A DNA stretch of 64,000 nt from an uncultured Paenibacillaceae bacterium (GCA_913056365.1 CAJXLT010000009.1:62001-126000); one strand, 5' to 3'; shown: positions 28,137-36,022, numbered from the stretch's first letter. Program-made: numbers and translations. The notes: generated from the letters alone by a model not told the origin.

Positions 28137-28703
28137 ATGAACACCGAACAACTGTGGCAACAATTTCACGATCCGTTGGTGCGATTCGTTAATGGGCGCG
28201 TGCCCGACCCGGCTATAGCAGAGGATATTGTGCAGGATGTCTTCATGAAAATCTGGAAGCATCTGAACACCTTGAAGGATCAAGAAAAGGTGCATGCCTG
28301 GATTTACAATATTACGCGGAACGCCATTCACGATTACTATAGAAGAAGACGTCCGGCAGAGGAGCTGCCCTTGCATCTGGAAGCTGAGGAAGCGATAGAG
28401 GAACCGGATCTATCCAAGGAGCTGGCCGCTTGCCTGCGTCCGATGATTGATCAACTGCCGGATAAATACAGGGAGGCGATTCATCTCACAGAGTGGCACG
28501 GTCTCTCGCAGAAGGAACTGAGTGAGAAGCTCGGACTTTCCTATTCCGGAGCGAAGTCACGCGTACAGCGCGGACGGGAGAAGTTGAAGGAACTGCTCGA
28601 CGCCTGCTGCCATATAGAGGCAGACCGATACGGCAACATTATCGATTACAAGCAATCCGAGACAGCCGGGCAACCGTCCTGTGGGAAGAGTTGTCCATCC
28701 TAA
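28137..28703 (+). CDS. sigZ: SigZ-family ECF RNA polymerase sigma factor
   Basis: 188-residue ECF sigma factor. Region 2 is AIAEDIVQDVFMKIWKHLNTL with HAWIYNITRNAIHDYYR (residues 27-69); region 4 is LPDKYREAIHLTEWHGLSQKELSEKLGLSYSGAKSRVQRGREKLKELL (107-154). The tail ACCHIEADRYGNIIDYKQ and a terminal CGKSC place Cys at 157, 158, 182 and 186, a possible metal- or thiol-sensing patch. No anti-sigma gene adjoins it. Start ATG 28137 has GGAGGAG 6 bases upstream; an ATG 15 bases earlier has none. The promoter resembles those of two neighbours, so SigZ probably autoregulates. Confidence 0.9.
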   Translation: MNTEQLWQQFHDPLVRFVNGRVPDPAIAEDIVQDVFMKIWKHLNTLKDQEKVHAWIYNITRNAIHDYYRRRRPAEELPLHLEAEEAIEEPDLSKELAACLRPMIDQLPDKYREAIHLTEWHGLSQKELSEKLGLSYSGAKSRVQRGREKLKELLDACCHIEADRYGNIIDYKQSETAGQPSCGKSCPS

Positions 28704-28717
28704 TCAGGTTTCCGGTT

Positions 28718-28745
28718 TGCGTCCATTCGACGCATTGCGCGTCTT
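28718..28745 (+). promoter_or_regulatory. SigZ-type promoter of Cys-rich peptide gene
   Basis: TGCGTCC, 15 bases, CGTCTT, 44 bases before the peptide start. Third copy of the motif in 0.7 kb. Confidence 0.7.
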
Positions 28746-28789
28746 ATCCTGTGTAACACAAATTCGAATGGCTAACGGGAGGCGTTCAC

Positions 28790-28978
28790 ATGAACAAAGA
28801 AGCGAATCTAGTGCAGGCTGAGGAAAAGGTAGAAGGATGTTGCGGCGGACCAGCGCCAGCCGATACAGAAGCTTGCTGTGTAGCCGATGCGGATGCTAAG
28901 GCTGCCGGGGATGACGGATGCGGATGTGGAACAGAACAGGAAAGCGCGAAGGAGACGCAAGCGAGCTCCTGCTGCTAA
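28790..28978 (+). CDS. 62-residue Cys-rich acidic peptide
   Basis: Small, acidic and Ala-rich, with eight Cys in four pairs: GCCGG (17,18), ACC (29,30), GCGCG (44,46) and a C-terminal SSCC (61,62). No signal peptide. Such pairs could bind a soft metal or As(III)/Sb(III) as in metallothionein-like chaperones, by analogy only. GGGAGG is well placed before the ATG. It has its own SigZ-type promoter and a strong hairpin terminator directly downstream, which supports a real gene despite the size. Confidence 0.75.
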   Translation: MNKEANLVQAEEKVEGCCGGPAPADTEACCVADADAKAAGDDGCGCGTEQESAKETQASSCC

Positions 28979-28982
28979 TCGA

Positions 28983-29014
28983 ACAAAGGGGCTGTCATTG
29001 GACAGCCCCTTTGT
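28983..29014. terminator. bidirectional hairpin between two sigma loci
   Basis: ACAAAGGGGCTGTC and GACAGCCCCTTTGT form a perfect stem around ATTG, between the converging peptide gene and the ECF41 gene. Confidence 0.85.
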
Positions 29015-29051
29015 GCTATGTGTAATCGGCAGCGCTTTACCGCTATGCCTA

Positions 29052-29969
29052 TCAAATGTCCGTCTTGTTCCCCGCGGCTGTGTGCAATTGGGGTACGTGT
29101 ACAAGCTTCTTCGGATTACGGGTCATATAGATGTGCCTGATCTTGTCGCCCTGCCATTCGATGACCGCAATCGTAGTAAGCACGCTATCCTCTATAATGC
29201 CCACGCCCAACTCGCCGTTGACAAGCAGCGGTCTAAGCTCCAAGGTGCGACCTTGATATTTGGCTGCAAGCCCGTTCAGGAAAGCAGCCACGCGGTCAGA
29301 ACCAACGAGCGGCTTCACAGCAGCAGATACCTCGCCTCCGCCATCGGTCATGCAGACGGCATCCTCCTGCAGCCAAGCAAGCAGATCCTCCGCCTTGCCC
29401 GTCTGCGTAGCCTGCAGAAAACCAGCTGCCAGCTGCTGACGATGGATCGGATCGGCTTCCGGTTCGGGCAGCTCCTGCGCCAGCTTCTTGCGCACGCGGC
29501 TCATCGCCTTACGGCAAGCAGTCTCTGTCTTATCCAACGCAGCTGCCGTTTCGCCATAGCTGTATCCATGTACTTCCTGCAGCAAGAAGACGGCGCGTTC
29601 TCCAGGCGTCAACCGCTCCATCACCACGAGCAGCGCATAGCTGACCGTCTCTTCTAGAATAAGTCCAGTACTCGCTTCGTCCTCTAGCAAGCGAACCTCC
29701 GGCTCAGGCAGCCAAGGACCGACATAAGTTTCCCGCTTCCTGCGCGCCGACTTGAGCACATCCAACGACCGGCGTACCGTCATTGTCGTCAAATAGGACT
29801 TCGCATCCCGAATATCCGGCTCCCTTATTCCGTGAAGCCTGACGAAAACATCCTGCACAACATCCTCAGCCTCGGCAAAAGAACCTAACATTCGATAGGC
29901 AACAGCGAGCATATAACGTCGATACTCGTCATACCACTGTGGGAGCTTCGTATGTGTGTCCATCTCCAT
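29052..29969 (-). CDS. ECF41-type RNA polymerase sigma factor
   Basis: 305-residue ECF sigma factor with a C-terminal SnoaL-like domain. Region 2 is AEAEDVVQDVFVRLHGI; region 4 is LTPGERAVFLLQEVHGYSYGETAAALDKTETACRKAMSRVRKK. Two ECF41 marks are present: the linker YVGPWLPEP (82-90) and DGGGE (209-213) in the C-terminal domain, which in this group regulates the sigma factor in place of an anti-sigma protein. It lies 13 bases after the FAD oxidoreductase gene, whose promoter carries the ECF41 element. Confidence 0.93.
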   Translation of the reverse strand: MEMDTHTKLPQWYDEYRRYMLAVAYRMLGSFAEAEDVVQDVFVRLHGIREPDIRDAKSYLTTMTVRRSLDVLKSARRKRETYVGPWLPEPEVRLLEDEASTGLILEETVSYALLVVMERLTPGERAVFLLQEVHGYSYGETAAALDKTETACRKAMSRVRKKLAQELPEPEADPIHRQQLAAGFLQATQTGKAEDLLAWLQEDAVCMTDGGGEVSAAVKPLVGSDRVAAFLNGLAAKYQGRTLELRPLLVNGELGVGIIEDSVLTTIAVIEWQGDKIRHIYMTRNPKKLVHVPQLHTAAGNKTDI

Positions 29970-29981
29970 ACAGCATCCTTC

Positions 29982-31289
29982 CTAGTTAGTGTGATGCTTC
30001 AAGACGAGCTGTGCAGCTTCTTCACCACTCGCAAGTGCCGCATCCAATAAGTGCCCTTCGTTTCCTGCCCAATCCCCTGCCGCATATACGCCTGGCACAC
30101 CAGTCAACACGGATGGCCGGTTCAACACACCTCGCAGCTCAGTCGTTGGACTCGCATGGCTAACTACTAGTCTTGGCAAATAACGCTGGCGCACCACTTC
30201 CTTCCGCCATCCCGGCTGCATGCGATCCAGCAGCTTCTCTAGCAGCAGCCTGTCTTCTTCTTGGTCCGCAGCTTCCCCTGTATGATAGCGCATCGTATGC
30301 ACGACCGCATGCCCCTGTTGCTGCGTCAAGTTCGCCCAGCGTGAATGAACAGACAGGTAGAGCGGTTGTTGTGCTCCCAATGTGAACAAGCCTGTCGAAT
30401 GGGGCAGCCTGCGCAAGTGCACGTCCAGACATGCGGCTGTCATTGGCGTTAAGGCTGAGAGCGAACGCGCATAGCTTGCGGGCAAGTGCGGCCCGAACCA
30501 ATCGTTCAGCTTCGCGGGACTCACAGCGGCTATGATCTGGCGCGCATGTACGACTCCCCCGTTGTGTGTAAGGGTCCAGCTGTCTTCCAGACGAGTTACA
30601 TCAGTCACAGCACTCTTCGTTAGCAATTGGGCGCCTGCAGCTTGTGCGCGCTCAACCATCGCATCGATCATCGATTGCCAACCGCCATCCGGATACATCA
30701 CCGCCTTCTGCAGCTGCATGATTGCGGCGCCGGCATCTAACTTGTCTGCATCTCCGGCATACGTCCCCAATCGGCCCATTCCCTCCATAATATCTCTTGC
30801 TCGTCCTGCTACCCCGAGCTCGATCAGCTGTTGACGCCAGCTCTTACCTGCCGCCGCCTCCGGCTGCATCCGGCGAATACGAACGAGGCAACCAATAAGC
30901 TGGCGCTTCTCCATCCACCCCAGCTTACCGCCTAATAGCAAACCCATCGTACTTACGGCGGTATCCTGATCAATCAGCCAAGATATATTCATCGTAGGCG
31001 CTTTGCCATGCGGTCTGACACCTAAGCGCTCCAGCACACGCTCAGCGGCTCCTTTGCGGTACAGAGCGTGCGCTCCCAAGTTGAACACAGCTCCGTCGGC
31101 TTCCGTCGAAGCAGAACGACCTCCATAATGCTTCGTTCCCTCCAAAAGCACGACCGAACAGCCGCCTTGAGCTGCAAGTGCAGCTGCCGCCAAACCGGCA
31201 GGACCGCCACCAATCACAGCTACATCCCACTTCTTCGTTGCTGCGTGTTTCATTTCCTGCTGACCTGTTTCACTTACATTTGATTTCAT
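29982..31289 (-). CDS. FAD-dependent amine oxidase/desaturase-like oxidoreductase
   Basis: 435-residue flavoprotein of the amine-oxidase/phytoene-desaturase fold. The FAD-binding turn is VAVIGGGPAGLAAAALAA near residue 20, with GGRSAS and a C-terminal GVYAAGDWAGNEGHLLDAALASG. Start ATG 31289 has GGAGGT 7 bases upstream; the longer frame to 31424 runs into the promoter region. It is followed at 13 bases by the ECF41 sigma gene and preceded by an exact TGTCACA-N16-CGTC element, so the pair forms an autoregulated operon. Substrate is unknown; a role in redox or membrane stress is plausible. Confidence 0.87.
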   Translation of the reverse strand: MKSNVSETGQQEMKHAATKKWDVAVIGGGPAGLAAAALAAQGGCSVVLLEGTKHYGGRSASTEADGAVFNLGAHALYRKGAAERVLERLGVRPHGKAPTMNISWLIDQDTAVSTMGLLLGGKLGWMEKRQLIGCLVRIRRMQPEAAAGKSWRQQLIELGVAGRARDIMEGMGRLGTYAGDADKLDAGAAIMQLQKAVMYPDGGWQSMIDAMVERAQAAGAQLLTKSAVTDVTRLEDSWTLTHNGGVVHARQIIAAVSPAKLNDWFGPHLPASYARSLSALTPMTAACLDVHLRRLPHSTGLFTLGAQQPLYLSVHSRWANLTQQQGHAVVHTMRYHTGEAADQEEDRLLLEKLLDRMQPGWRKEVVRQRYLPRLVVSHASPTTELRGVLNRPSVLTGVPGVYAAGDWAGNEGHLLDAALASGEEAAQLVLKHHTN

Positions 31290-31334
31290 GGCCTCCACCT
31301 CCATAGCGCCGATTGAATCGGCTGTTGCTAAGAA

Positions 31335-31361
31335 GACGAGGCACCGTAGCTTTTTGTGACA
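31335..31361 (-). promoter_or_regulatory. ECF41-type promoter of FAD-oxidoreductase/ECF41 operon
   Basis: Minus strand TGTCACA (31361-31355), exactly 16 bases, CGTC (31338-31335), 45 bases before the FAD oxidoreductase ATG. It is the form I recall as the ECF41 consensus. Confidence 0.8.
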
Positions 31362-31369
31362 GTCCTTAT

Positions 31370-31813
31370 TTATATGAATGGCGAAGCAAGTATGACAGCC
31401 GTAATAAACACGATCTGCAGACATGTACGAACCGGCAAGCTTGGCACCTTACTGCCGCCAATCGTCAACCGTTCACGTGCCGCCTTCACATTAGCTGGAA
31501 ACATGGCAAGTAGCATCGTGATCAAGCCAATGGCAGCAGCTGTCGACAATGCTGGAATCATGAGCGCGACAGCTCCCACAATTTCCAAATATCCTGTCAA
31601 ACTCACAACGAAGCTAGGCCTCGGTATAGCAGCTGGAACCATACGAATTAAGTCTGGTCGACGCTTCCCCCAGTGCGCCGAAGCGGTCAACAGGAACATA
31701 ACCGCAACCGCTGCCCGCAAGCTCATCTGCCAATCATCGAAATAAGTAACTCCGATCCATCCTGTCGTCCGAAACAATAATAAAGCGCCAATAAGCGCAA
31801 TTAGCGGAGCCAT
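31370..31813 (-). CDS. DoxX-like membrane protein
   Basis: About 147-residue membrane protein with four hydrophobic segments, of the DoxX type: ALIGALLLFRTTGWIGV, SLRAAVAVMFLLTASAHW, GYLEIVGAVALMIPALSTAAAIGLI and LQIVFITAVILASPFI. DoxX proteins often sit beside ECF41 genes. Start could also be ATG 31834 or 31819; AGAGGGG precedes 31813 by 9 bases. It lies 42 bases after the TetR gene and is probably cotranscribed with it. Confidence 0.75.
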   Translation of the reverse strand: MAPLIALIGALLLFRTTGWIGVTYFDDWQMSLRAAVAVMFLLTASAHWGKRRPDLIRMVPAAIPRPSFVVSLTGYLEIVGAVALMIPALSTAAAIGLITMLLAMFPANVKAARERLTIGGSKVPSLPVRTCLQIVFITAVILASPFI

Positions 31814-31855
31814 ATGATGCATCCCCTCTCTCATCTGTTTACCTAATCAAGTCCT

Positions 31856-32458
31856 CTAGCGATCCGACTGCAACACCTCAGTCATGAATGCGGCCAAATC
31901 CTTCGCTGTATACGAATCGCTTCCTGTCGGGAGAACACGCCTAATGCGAAGTCCTAGTGTGAGCAGTACGAACATCTCAGATATCTTCCCCTTATCCAGA
32001 TGCGTCCCGATTACACCGTGCTTCTGTCCTGATGCAATCCACTGTTCGGAGAGCTGCAGCGATCGATCATAAAATCTCCCCAAAACTTCCTTCACCTTCG
32101 GATCTTCCTCCTTGCCAAGCAAGTACACAAACACCTTGTTCGCAACATGATCTGCATCTTCCAGATCTCGCATGCCTTCGGCAATTTCCCGCATCGGTCC
32201 TTCGAAGCTCGGATCGGATGTCTGTGCATCGACCGCTTGATGGAATCGGTCATTCGTATGCTCCAGATGCTCCTGCAACACCCAGACGAACAACTCATCC
32301 TTGCTGTTCACATAATGGAAGATCGAGCCCTTGGATAAACCCGACTCTTCCATAATGTCCTTCATCGTAATCGCGTGGCACCCCTTCTTGCGTATGAGCG
32401 CCTTCGTCGCTTCAAGCAGCTGCCGCGTTGTCCGCTGCCTGCGTTCCTCCTGCCTCAT
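31856..32458 (-). CDS. TetR/AcrR family transcriptional regulator
   Basis: 200-residue regulator. The DNA-binding domain is RTTRQLLEATKALIRKKGCHAITMKDIMEESGLSKGSIFHYVNSKDELFVWVL. The remaining helical part is a ligand or dimer domain. The long upstream region holds ACAGACCATCGGTTTGT (32601-32617), a probable self-operator; a close copy precedes the DUF2269 gene at 46.9 kb, so that gene may also be controlled. Ligand unknown. Confidence 0.9.
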   Translation of the reverse strand: MRQEERRQRTTRQLLEATKALIRKKGCHAITMKDIMEESGLSKGSIFHYVNSKDELFVWVLQEHLEHTNDRFHQAVDAQTSDPSFEGPMREIAEGMRDLEDADHVANKVFVYLLGKEEDPKVKEVLGRFYDRSLQLSEQWIASGQKHGVIGTHLDKGKISEMFVLLTLGLRIRRVLPTGSDSYTAKDLAAFMTEVLQSDR

Positions 32459-32600
32459 GTATCTTCGCCTCCATCGTCCATGTTCGGATGTGTCTACTGC
32501 CTATAGGCAACCTGTGCGGCAACATTTTTTTAACTAGAGAGTGATTCTTCCGTATCTATACAACAGCTTCTGCGAGATTGTCATTCTCTTCATTATATAT

Positions 32601-32617
32601 ACAGACCATCGGTTTGT
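32601..32617. promoter_or_regulatory. candidate TetR-family operator
   Basis: ACAGACCATCGGTTTGT, about 145 bases before the TetR start. Its reverse complement matches 14 of 17 bases of the site at 46962-46978, including the core ACCGATGGT. Confidence 0.5.
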
Positions 32618-32963
32618 AAATAGGAGATGCATAGCTAAAATTCCTGCGGAAATACAGGCATCGACACCGTCAGAGTCACTATGCAACTGGGCATGACGAA
32701 ATGCAGCGAAATTGCTGCGATTGTGCAGCTTTCACCCCCCTCTGATGAGGAGAAAATGCAAAATTCCTGCGAATCTGCATCTTTGCCTGCTTGAAGTAGC
32801 TGATTTGGCGCACTTACGCTGAAAAAGCCTGCATCATCGCAGGCTTTTTCCTTTTTAGCTGACATTCAAATGAAATACCTGCACATTCGCATCATTTTTC
32901 AAGTGTACGGGCAGTTCTGCGCAGGCTGTTCTGTGCGAAATCTTCTCGCCAGCTCATCCAAGA
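32618..32963. repeat. gene-free stretch with CCTGCA/GCATC repeats and a hairpin
   Basis: No gene supported. Elements of the TCCTGCnnAnTnGCATCTTT family lie at about 32639-32660, 32764-32783 and 32880-32898, like those at 4.6 kb. A terminator-like hairpin AAAAAGCCTGC...GCAGGCTTTTT lies at 32822-32850. Confidence 0.55.
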
Positions 32964-33944
32964 TTAGTTCAATCCGCCCATAACCGGATGCGGGACATAC
33001 GGCTCCTCTAAGCTTCGGATCTCTTCCTCTGTTAACCGAACGGACAAGGCCGCGACGGCATCCTCCAGATGATGCGGCTTCGACGCGCCAATGATCGGGG
33101 CGGTTATCGGCTCCTTCTGCAGCACCCACGCAAGCGCTACTTGCGCTCTAGGAATGCCGCGCTGATTCGCGACCTCGGCTACCCGCTCAACGACTTGCCG
33201 ATCTGCCTCTACCATACCGTACAGCTTCTTGCCGAATTCGTCCGTCTCCGAACGAACAGTCTGCTCATCCCAATCGCGTGTCAGACGGCCGCGAGCCAAC
33301 GGGCTCCACGGAATAACACCGACGCCTTGCTCCTTGCACAAGGGCAGCATTTCACGTTCTTCCTCACGGTACAGCAAGTTCACATAATTCTGCATCGAGA
33401 CGAATTTCGTCCAGCCGTTCTTCTCCGCAGTATGCTGCGCCTTCATAAACTGCCATGCATACATCGAAGAAGCGCCAATGTAACGCGCTTTACCGGCCTT
33501 GACCACATCATGCAGCGCTTCCATCGTTTCTTCGATCGGCGTATGGTTGTCCCATCTATGGATTTGGTACAAGTCCACATAATCCGTCCCCAGCCGCTTC
33601 AAGCTGTGATCGATTTCGCTCAGGATCGCCTTGCGAGACAGGCCGGCACCATTCGCACCCGGACGCATGCGACCGTGCACCTTAGTCGCAATGACGACCT
33701 CATCGCGGCTGACGTACTCCTTCATCGCTCGTCCAACAATCTCCTCACTGGTCCCGTCGGAATACACATTCGCCGTATCGAAGAAATTGATACCTAGCTC
33801 TAGTGCCCGCTTCAGAAACGGTCGACTCAGCGCTTCGTTCAATGTCCAAGGATGCGATCCGCGCTCGGGTATCCCATAAGTCATACAGCCAAGGCACAAT
33901 CTCGATACTTCCAATCCCGTACGACCCAGCTTGACATATTCCAT
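32964..33944 (-). CDS. aldo/keto reductase
   Basis: 326-residue NADPH-dependent reductase of the YajO/Tas-like AKR group. The tetrad is visible: Asp and Tyr in NFFDTANVYSDGTSEE, Lys in VIATKVHG, and His in DLYQIHRWDNHTPIEETMEALHDVVKAGKARYIG. The NADP end is GASKPHHLEDAVAALSVRL. I start at ATG 33944 with AAGGAG upstream; the longer frame lacks a site. Probable substrates are aldehydes or ketones. Confidence 0.92.
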   Translation of the reverse strand: MEYVKLGRTGLEVSRLCLGCMTYGIPERGSHPWTLNEALSRPFLKRALELGINFFDTANVYSDGTSEEIVGRAMKEYVSRDEVVIATKVHGRMRPGANGAGLSRKAILSEIDHSLKRLGTDYVDLYQIHRWDNHTPIEETMEALHDVVKAGKARYIGASSMYAWQFMKAQHTAEKNGWTKFVSMQNYVNLLYREEEREMLPLCKEQGVGVIPWSPLARGRLTRDWDEQTVRSETDEFGKKLYGMVEADRQVVERVAEVANQRGIPRAQVALAWVLQKEPITAPIIGASKPHHLEDAVAALSVRLTEEEIRSLEEPYVPHPVMGGLN

Positions 33945-34138
33945 GTACAACCTCTCCTTCGCTCCGCAAAATTGTGGATAGGGCAACGCAGAAGCATAGA
34001 TAGATGGCTGCCCCTCTGTCCACTGTCAGTTTCATTGTAGCATACGTACGGAAGCGGACAGGTGCGGATGATTTATACAAGTAGACCTACGCTCGGAGAT
34101 GCTGCAGTTAGTCTACATCCATTCGTCGCACACCGCTA

Positions 34139-34528
34139 TTACAGCGTCATCTGCCAAGACACGCCGAACTTATCCGATATCCAAGCAAATTTGGAGCTGA
34201 AACCGTAGTTGTCCAGCGGCATCATCGCCTGTCCTCCTTCGGACAACTGGCTATAGAGCCGGTCAATTTCCGCTTCTGTGTCGCAGGTCACATAGATGGA
34301 GAACGAGGGGGTAAAGGTGAAGTCATGCTTCACATTGCTGTCGATGCACATAAACTGCTGCCCTTTCAGTGTGAATGTCGCATGCTTGACGCTGCCTTCC
34401 GCACCTAGCTCATTCGGACCATACCGTACGATACTCGTAATCGCCGAATCCTCGATCCAGGACGTATACGCCTGTATCGCCTCCTCCGCATCGCCTTGAA
34501 ACATTAAGAACGGTGTAACCTTGTTCAT
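34139..34528 (-). CDS. VOC/PhnB-like glyoxalase-fold protein
   Basis: 129-residue PhnB-like VOC protein (MNKVTPFLMFQGDAEEAIQAY ... GKFG-type WISDKFGVSWQMTL). The family fold is beta-alpha-beta-beta-beta; catalytic metal ligands are often lost, and activity is uncertain. The start is ATG 34528, with AGGAG 9 bases upstream. It is the third gene of an apparent ArsR-SRPBCC-VOC operon. Confidence 0.87.
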   Translation of the reverse strand: MNKVTPFLMFQGDAEEAIQAYTSWIEDSAITSIVRYGPNELGAEGSVKHATFTLKGQQFMCIDSNVKHDFTFTPSFSIYVTCDTEAEIDRLYSQLSEGGQAMMPLDNYGFSSKFAWISDKFGVSWQMTL

Positions 34529-34546
34529 CACCATTCGCTCCTCTCT

Positions 34547-35014
34547 TCATTCATACGTCGATGAAGCCGCAACCAAAGAAGCCAATCCGTGAAACATTAC
34601 ATCCCAACCATGCTCTGATTCACTGCGATATTCACCGATCGCTTTCTCGATATCTTCTGCACTCCAATTTTCCTCATGCGGCACAACGATTTGCTGGGTG
34701 AAGATCATCATGCAGCCGGATTCCTGTTCTGCCAGTTCGACGGTAATAACATCCTCCGTCTCGCTGAATTGCGGCATCTTAAATGTGAACACAAGCCGAT
34801 GGGGTCGGTCGATCTCGATATACTGTCCGATCGCCCGGTAATCCATGCCGTCACGATGGTCGATAATCTCCCAGGTGCCACCCACATACGGCTCATTGCG
34901 CACAAGCTTATTCGTCCCTTCGGACGTGAACAGCCATTGGCGCATCGTGTCAGGTTTCAACCATGCATCAAACACTCTCGTCGCCGGCGCGTCCAAATAC
35001 CGGGTCATCGTCAA
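34547..35014 (-). CDS. SRPBCC/AHSA1-family protein
   Basis: 155-residue AHSA1/START-fold protein: MTRYLDAPATRVFDAWLKPD, GTWEIIDHRDGMDYRAIGQYIEIDRPHRLVFTF, and C-terminal EHGWDVMFHGLASLVA. The start is odd: a TTG at 35014 overlaps the ArsR stop as TTGA, while family members usually begin about six residues earlier (SETTLTMTRYL). That reading is in frame but has no ATG; a GGAGGAG site sits before ATC/ATT codons instead. Pairs of ArsR plus SRPBCC genes are common in Bacillota. Confidence 0.85.
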   Translation of the reverse strand: MTMTRYLDAPATRVFDAWLKPDTMRQWLFTSEGTNKLVRNEPYVGGTWEIIDHRDGMDYRAIGQYIEIDRPHRLVFTFKMPQFSETEDVITVELAEQESGCMMIFTQQIVVPHEENWSAEDIEKAIGEYRSESEHGWDVMFHGLASLVAASSTYE

Positions 35015-35415
35015 TGTTGTTTCCGAGGTTTGTCTGTAAATGATGCTTGCTCCTCCTTCACTTCTTGTTTCAACACTTGTTCCAATGCGTCAAACTGCCT
35101 GCTCCACAATCGTTCATACATGCGCAACCATTGATGCGCCTTGGACAATTGCTCGCCGCTTAGGCTGCAATAGTGGATGCGTCCTTCCTTCCTTCGCGCT
35201 AGCAAGCCTGAACGCTCCAGCACCTTCAGATGCTTGGAGACTGCCGCCAAGGACATAGCGAAGGGAGCCGCCAGCTCCGTGACGGTGCGTTCCTGTCCTG
35301 CCATGAGTCGAATCATCTCTCTGCGCGTCGGATCGGCCAAAGCTTGAAAGATATCATTTAGCTGATTTTCATTTTGCTCAACCATATGGTTAACTATATA
35401 CGACCTATTCGCCAT
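35011..35415 (-). CDS. ArsR-family repressor linked to SRPBCC protein
   Basis: About 134-residue winged-helix regulator: DIFQALADPTRREMIRLMAGQERTVTELAAPFAMSLAAVSKHLKVLERSGLLARRKEGRIHYCSL. No metal-binding ELCVCDL motif is present, so it is not an arsenic sensor. Start is either ATG 35415 with AAAGG 6 bases upstream or ATG 35385 (MVEQ) without a site. Two AACC-N4-GGTT palindromes overlap the start region, indicating autorepression. Confidence 0.88.
   Translation of the reverse strand: MANRSYIVNHMVEQNENQLNDIFQALADPTRREMIRLMAGQERTVTELAAPFAMSLAAVSKHLKVLERSGLLARRKEGRIHYCSLSGEQLSKAHQWLRMYERLWSRQFDALEQVLKQEVKEEQASFTDKPRKQH
35380..35391. promoter_or_regulatory. operator-like palindrome 1 (AACCATATGGTT)
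   Basis: Perfect 12-bp palindrome inside the ArsR start region, 40 bases from the second copy. Confidence 0.55.
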
Positions 35416-35419
35416 AGTC

Positions 35420-35431
35420 AACCTTTTGGTT
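35420..35431. promoter_or_regulatory. operator-like palindrome 2 (AACCTTTTGGTT)
   Basis: Same AACC-N4-GGTT form, centred 40 bases (about four helical turns) from the first. Confidence 0.55.
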
Positions 35432-35942
35432 AAGTAAAATCATTATAACTTCCTATCAACGTACATCGATCCAAGTTCAGTTGAAGCATAATAAGCACAC
35501 TAGCTAATACAGTACATCGACCGAACAATATTGCCGTATTCTAGCTAGTTCGAACACCTCGGCTATAGGCACTTCCGCATTCTAGCTGGCATTAACGGGA
35601 ATAATCGGTCCTATTTGCGACTGGGTGATCTCCACACTATAGATAGAGGAGTGAAGTGGTCTTACTCACTATGAATTCAAGAAGCGGCAGGCTAATTGGA
35701 CTAAATACATCCACTTTTTCCCGTTAATCTGAACCGTCTGGCCCTGTAACGGCGTATAAGTCCGTAAATTCCCGCTATCCCAACACAAGTGGGGCACCGA
35801 CTGCGTCCATCCAACTGCACCGAGCGACCGCAGCAACCAACTAGGGCACCGATTGCGCCCATCTAGCTGCGTCAACAGTTATCACACTATTGACTTTTCC
35901 GACCAGGACTTCACAACCGAATATGTCTACCCCGAATAACAG
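35432..35942. other. gene-free stretch with short direct repeats
   Basis: No gene supported. Two direct repeats of about 28 bases, GGGGCACCGACTGCGTCCAT and GGGCACCGATTGCGCCCAT, begin at 35791 and 35844. A TATTCTAGCTAG-like segment recurs near 35535 and 35578. Confidence 0.5.
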
Positions 35943-35971
35943 TTGACAGTGACCCGATGCTTTGCTACGAT
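35943..35971 (+). promoter_or_regulatory. sigma-A promoter of the MATE gene
   Basis: TTGACA (35943-35948), 17 bases, TACGAT (35966-35971), about 51 bases before the ATG. Confidence 0.7.
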
Positions 35972-36022
35972 ATTCCGATCTTTGACTCGTCAAACAAGGT
36001 CTGCAAGCAAGGGGGAATTCAC

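Noticed and set aside
32635-32865. 76-residue minus-strand frame in the gap before the TetR gene
   Set aside because: It reads the dispersed TCCTGC repeat and a terminator-like hairpin, and has no ribosome binding site.
35791-35942. Short frames before the MATE gene
   Set aside because: They arise from direct repeats in non-coding DNA and contain no ribosome site.
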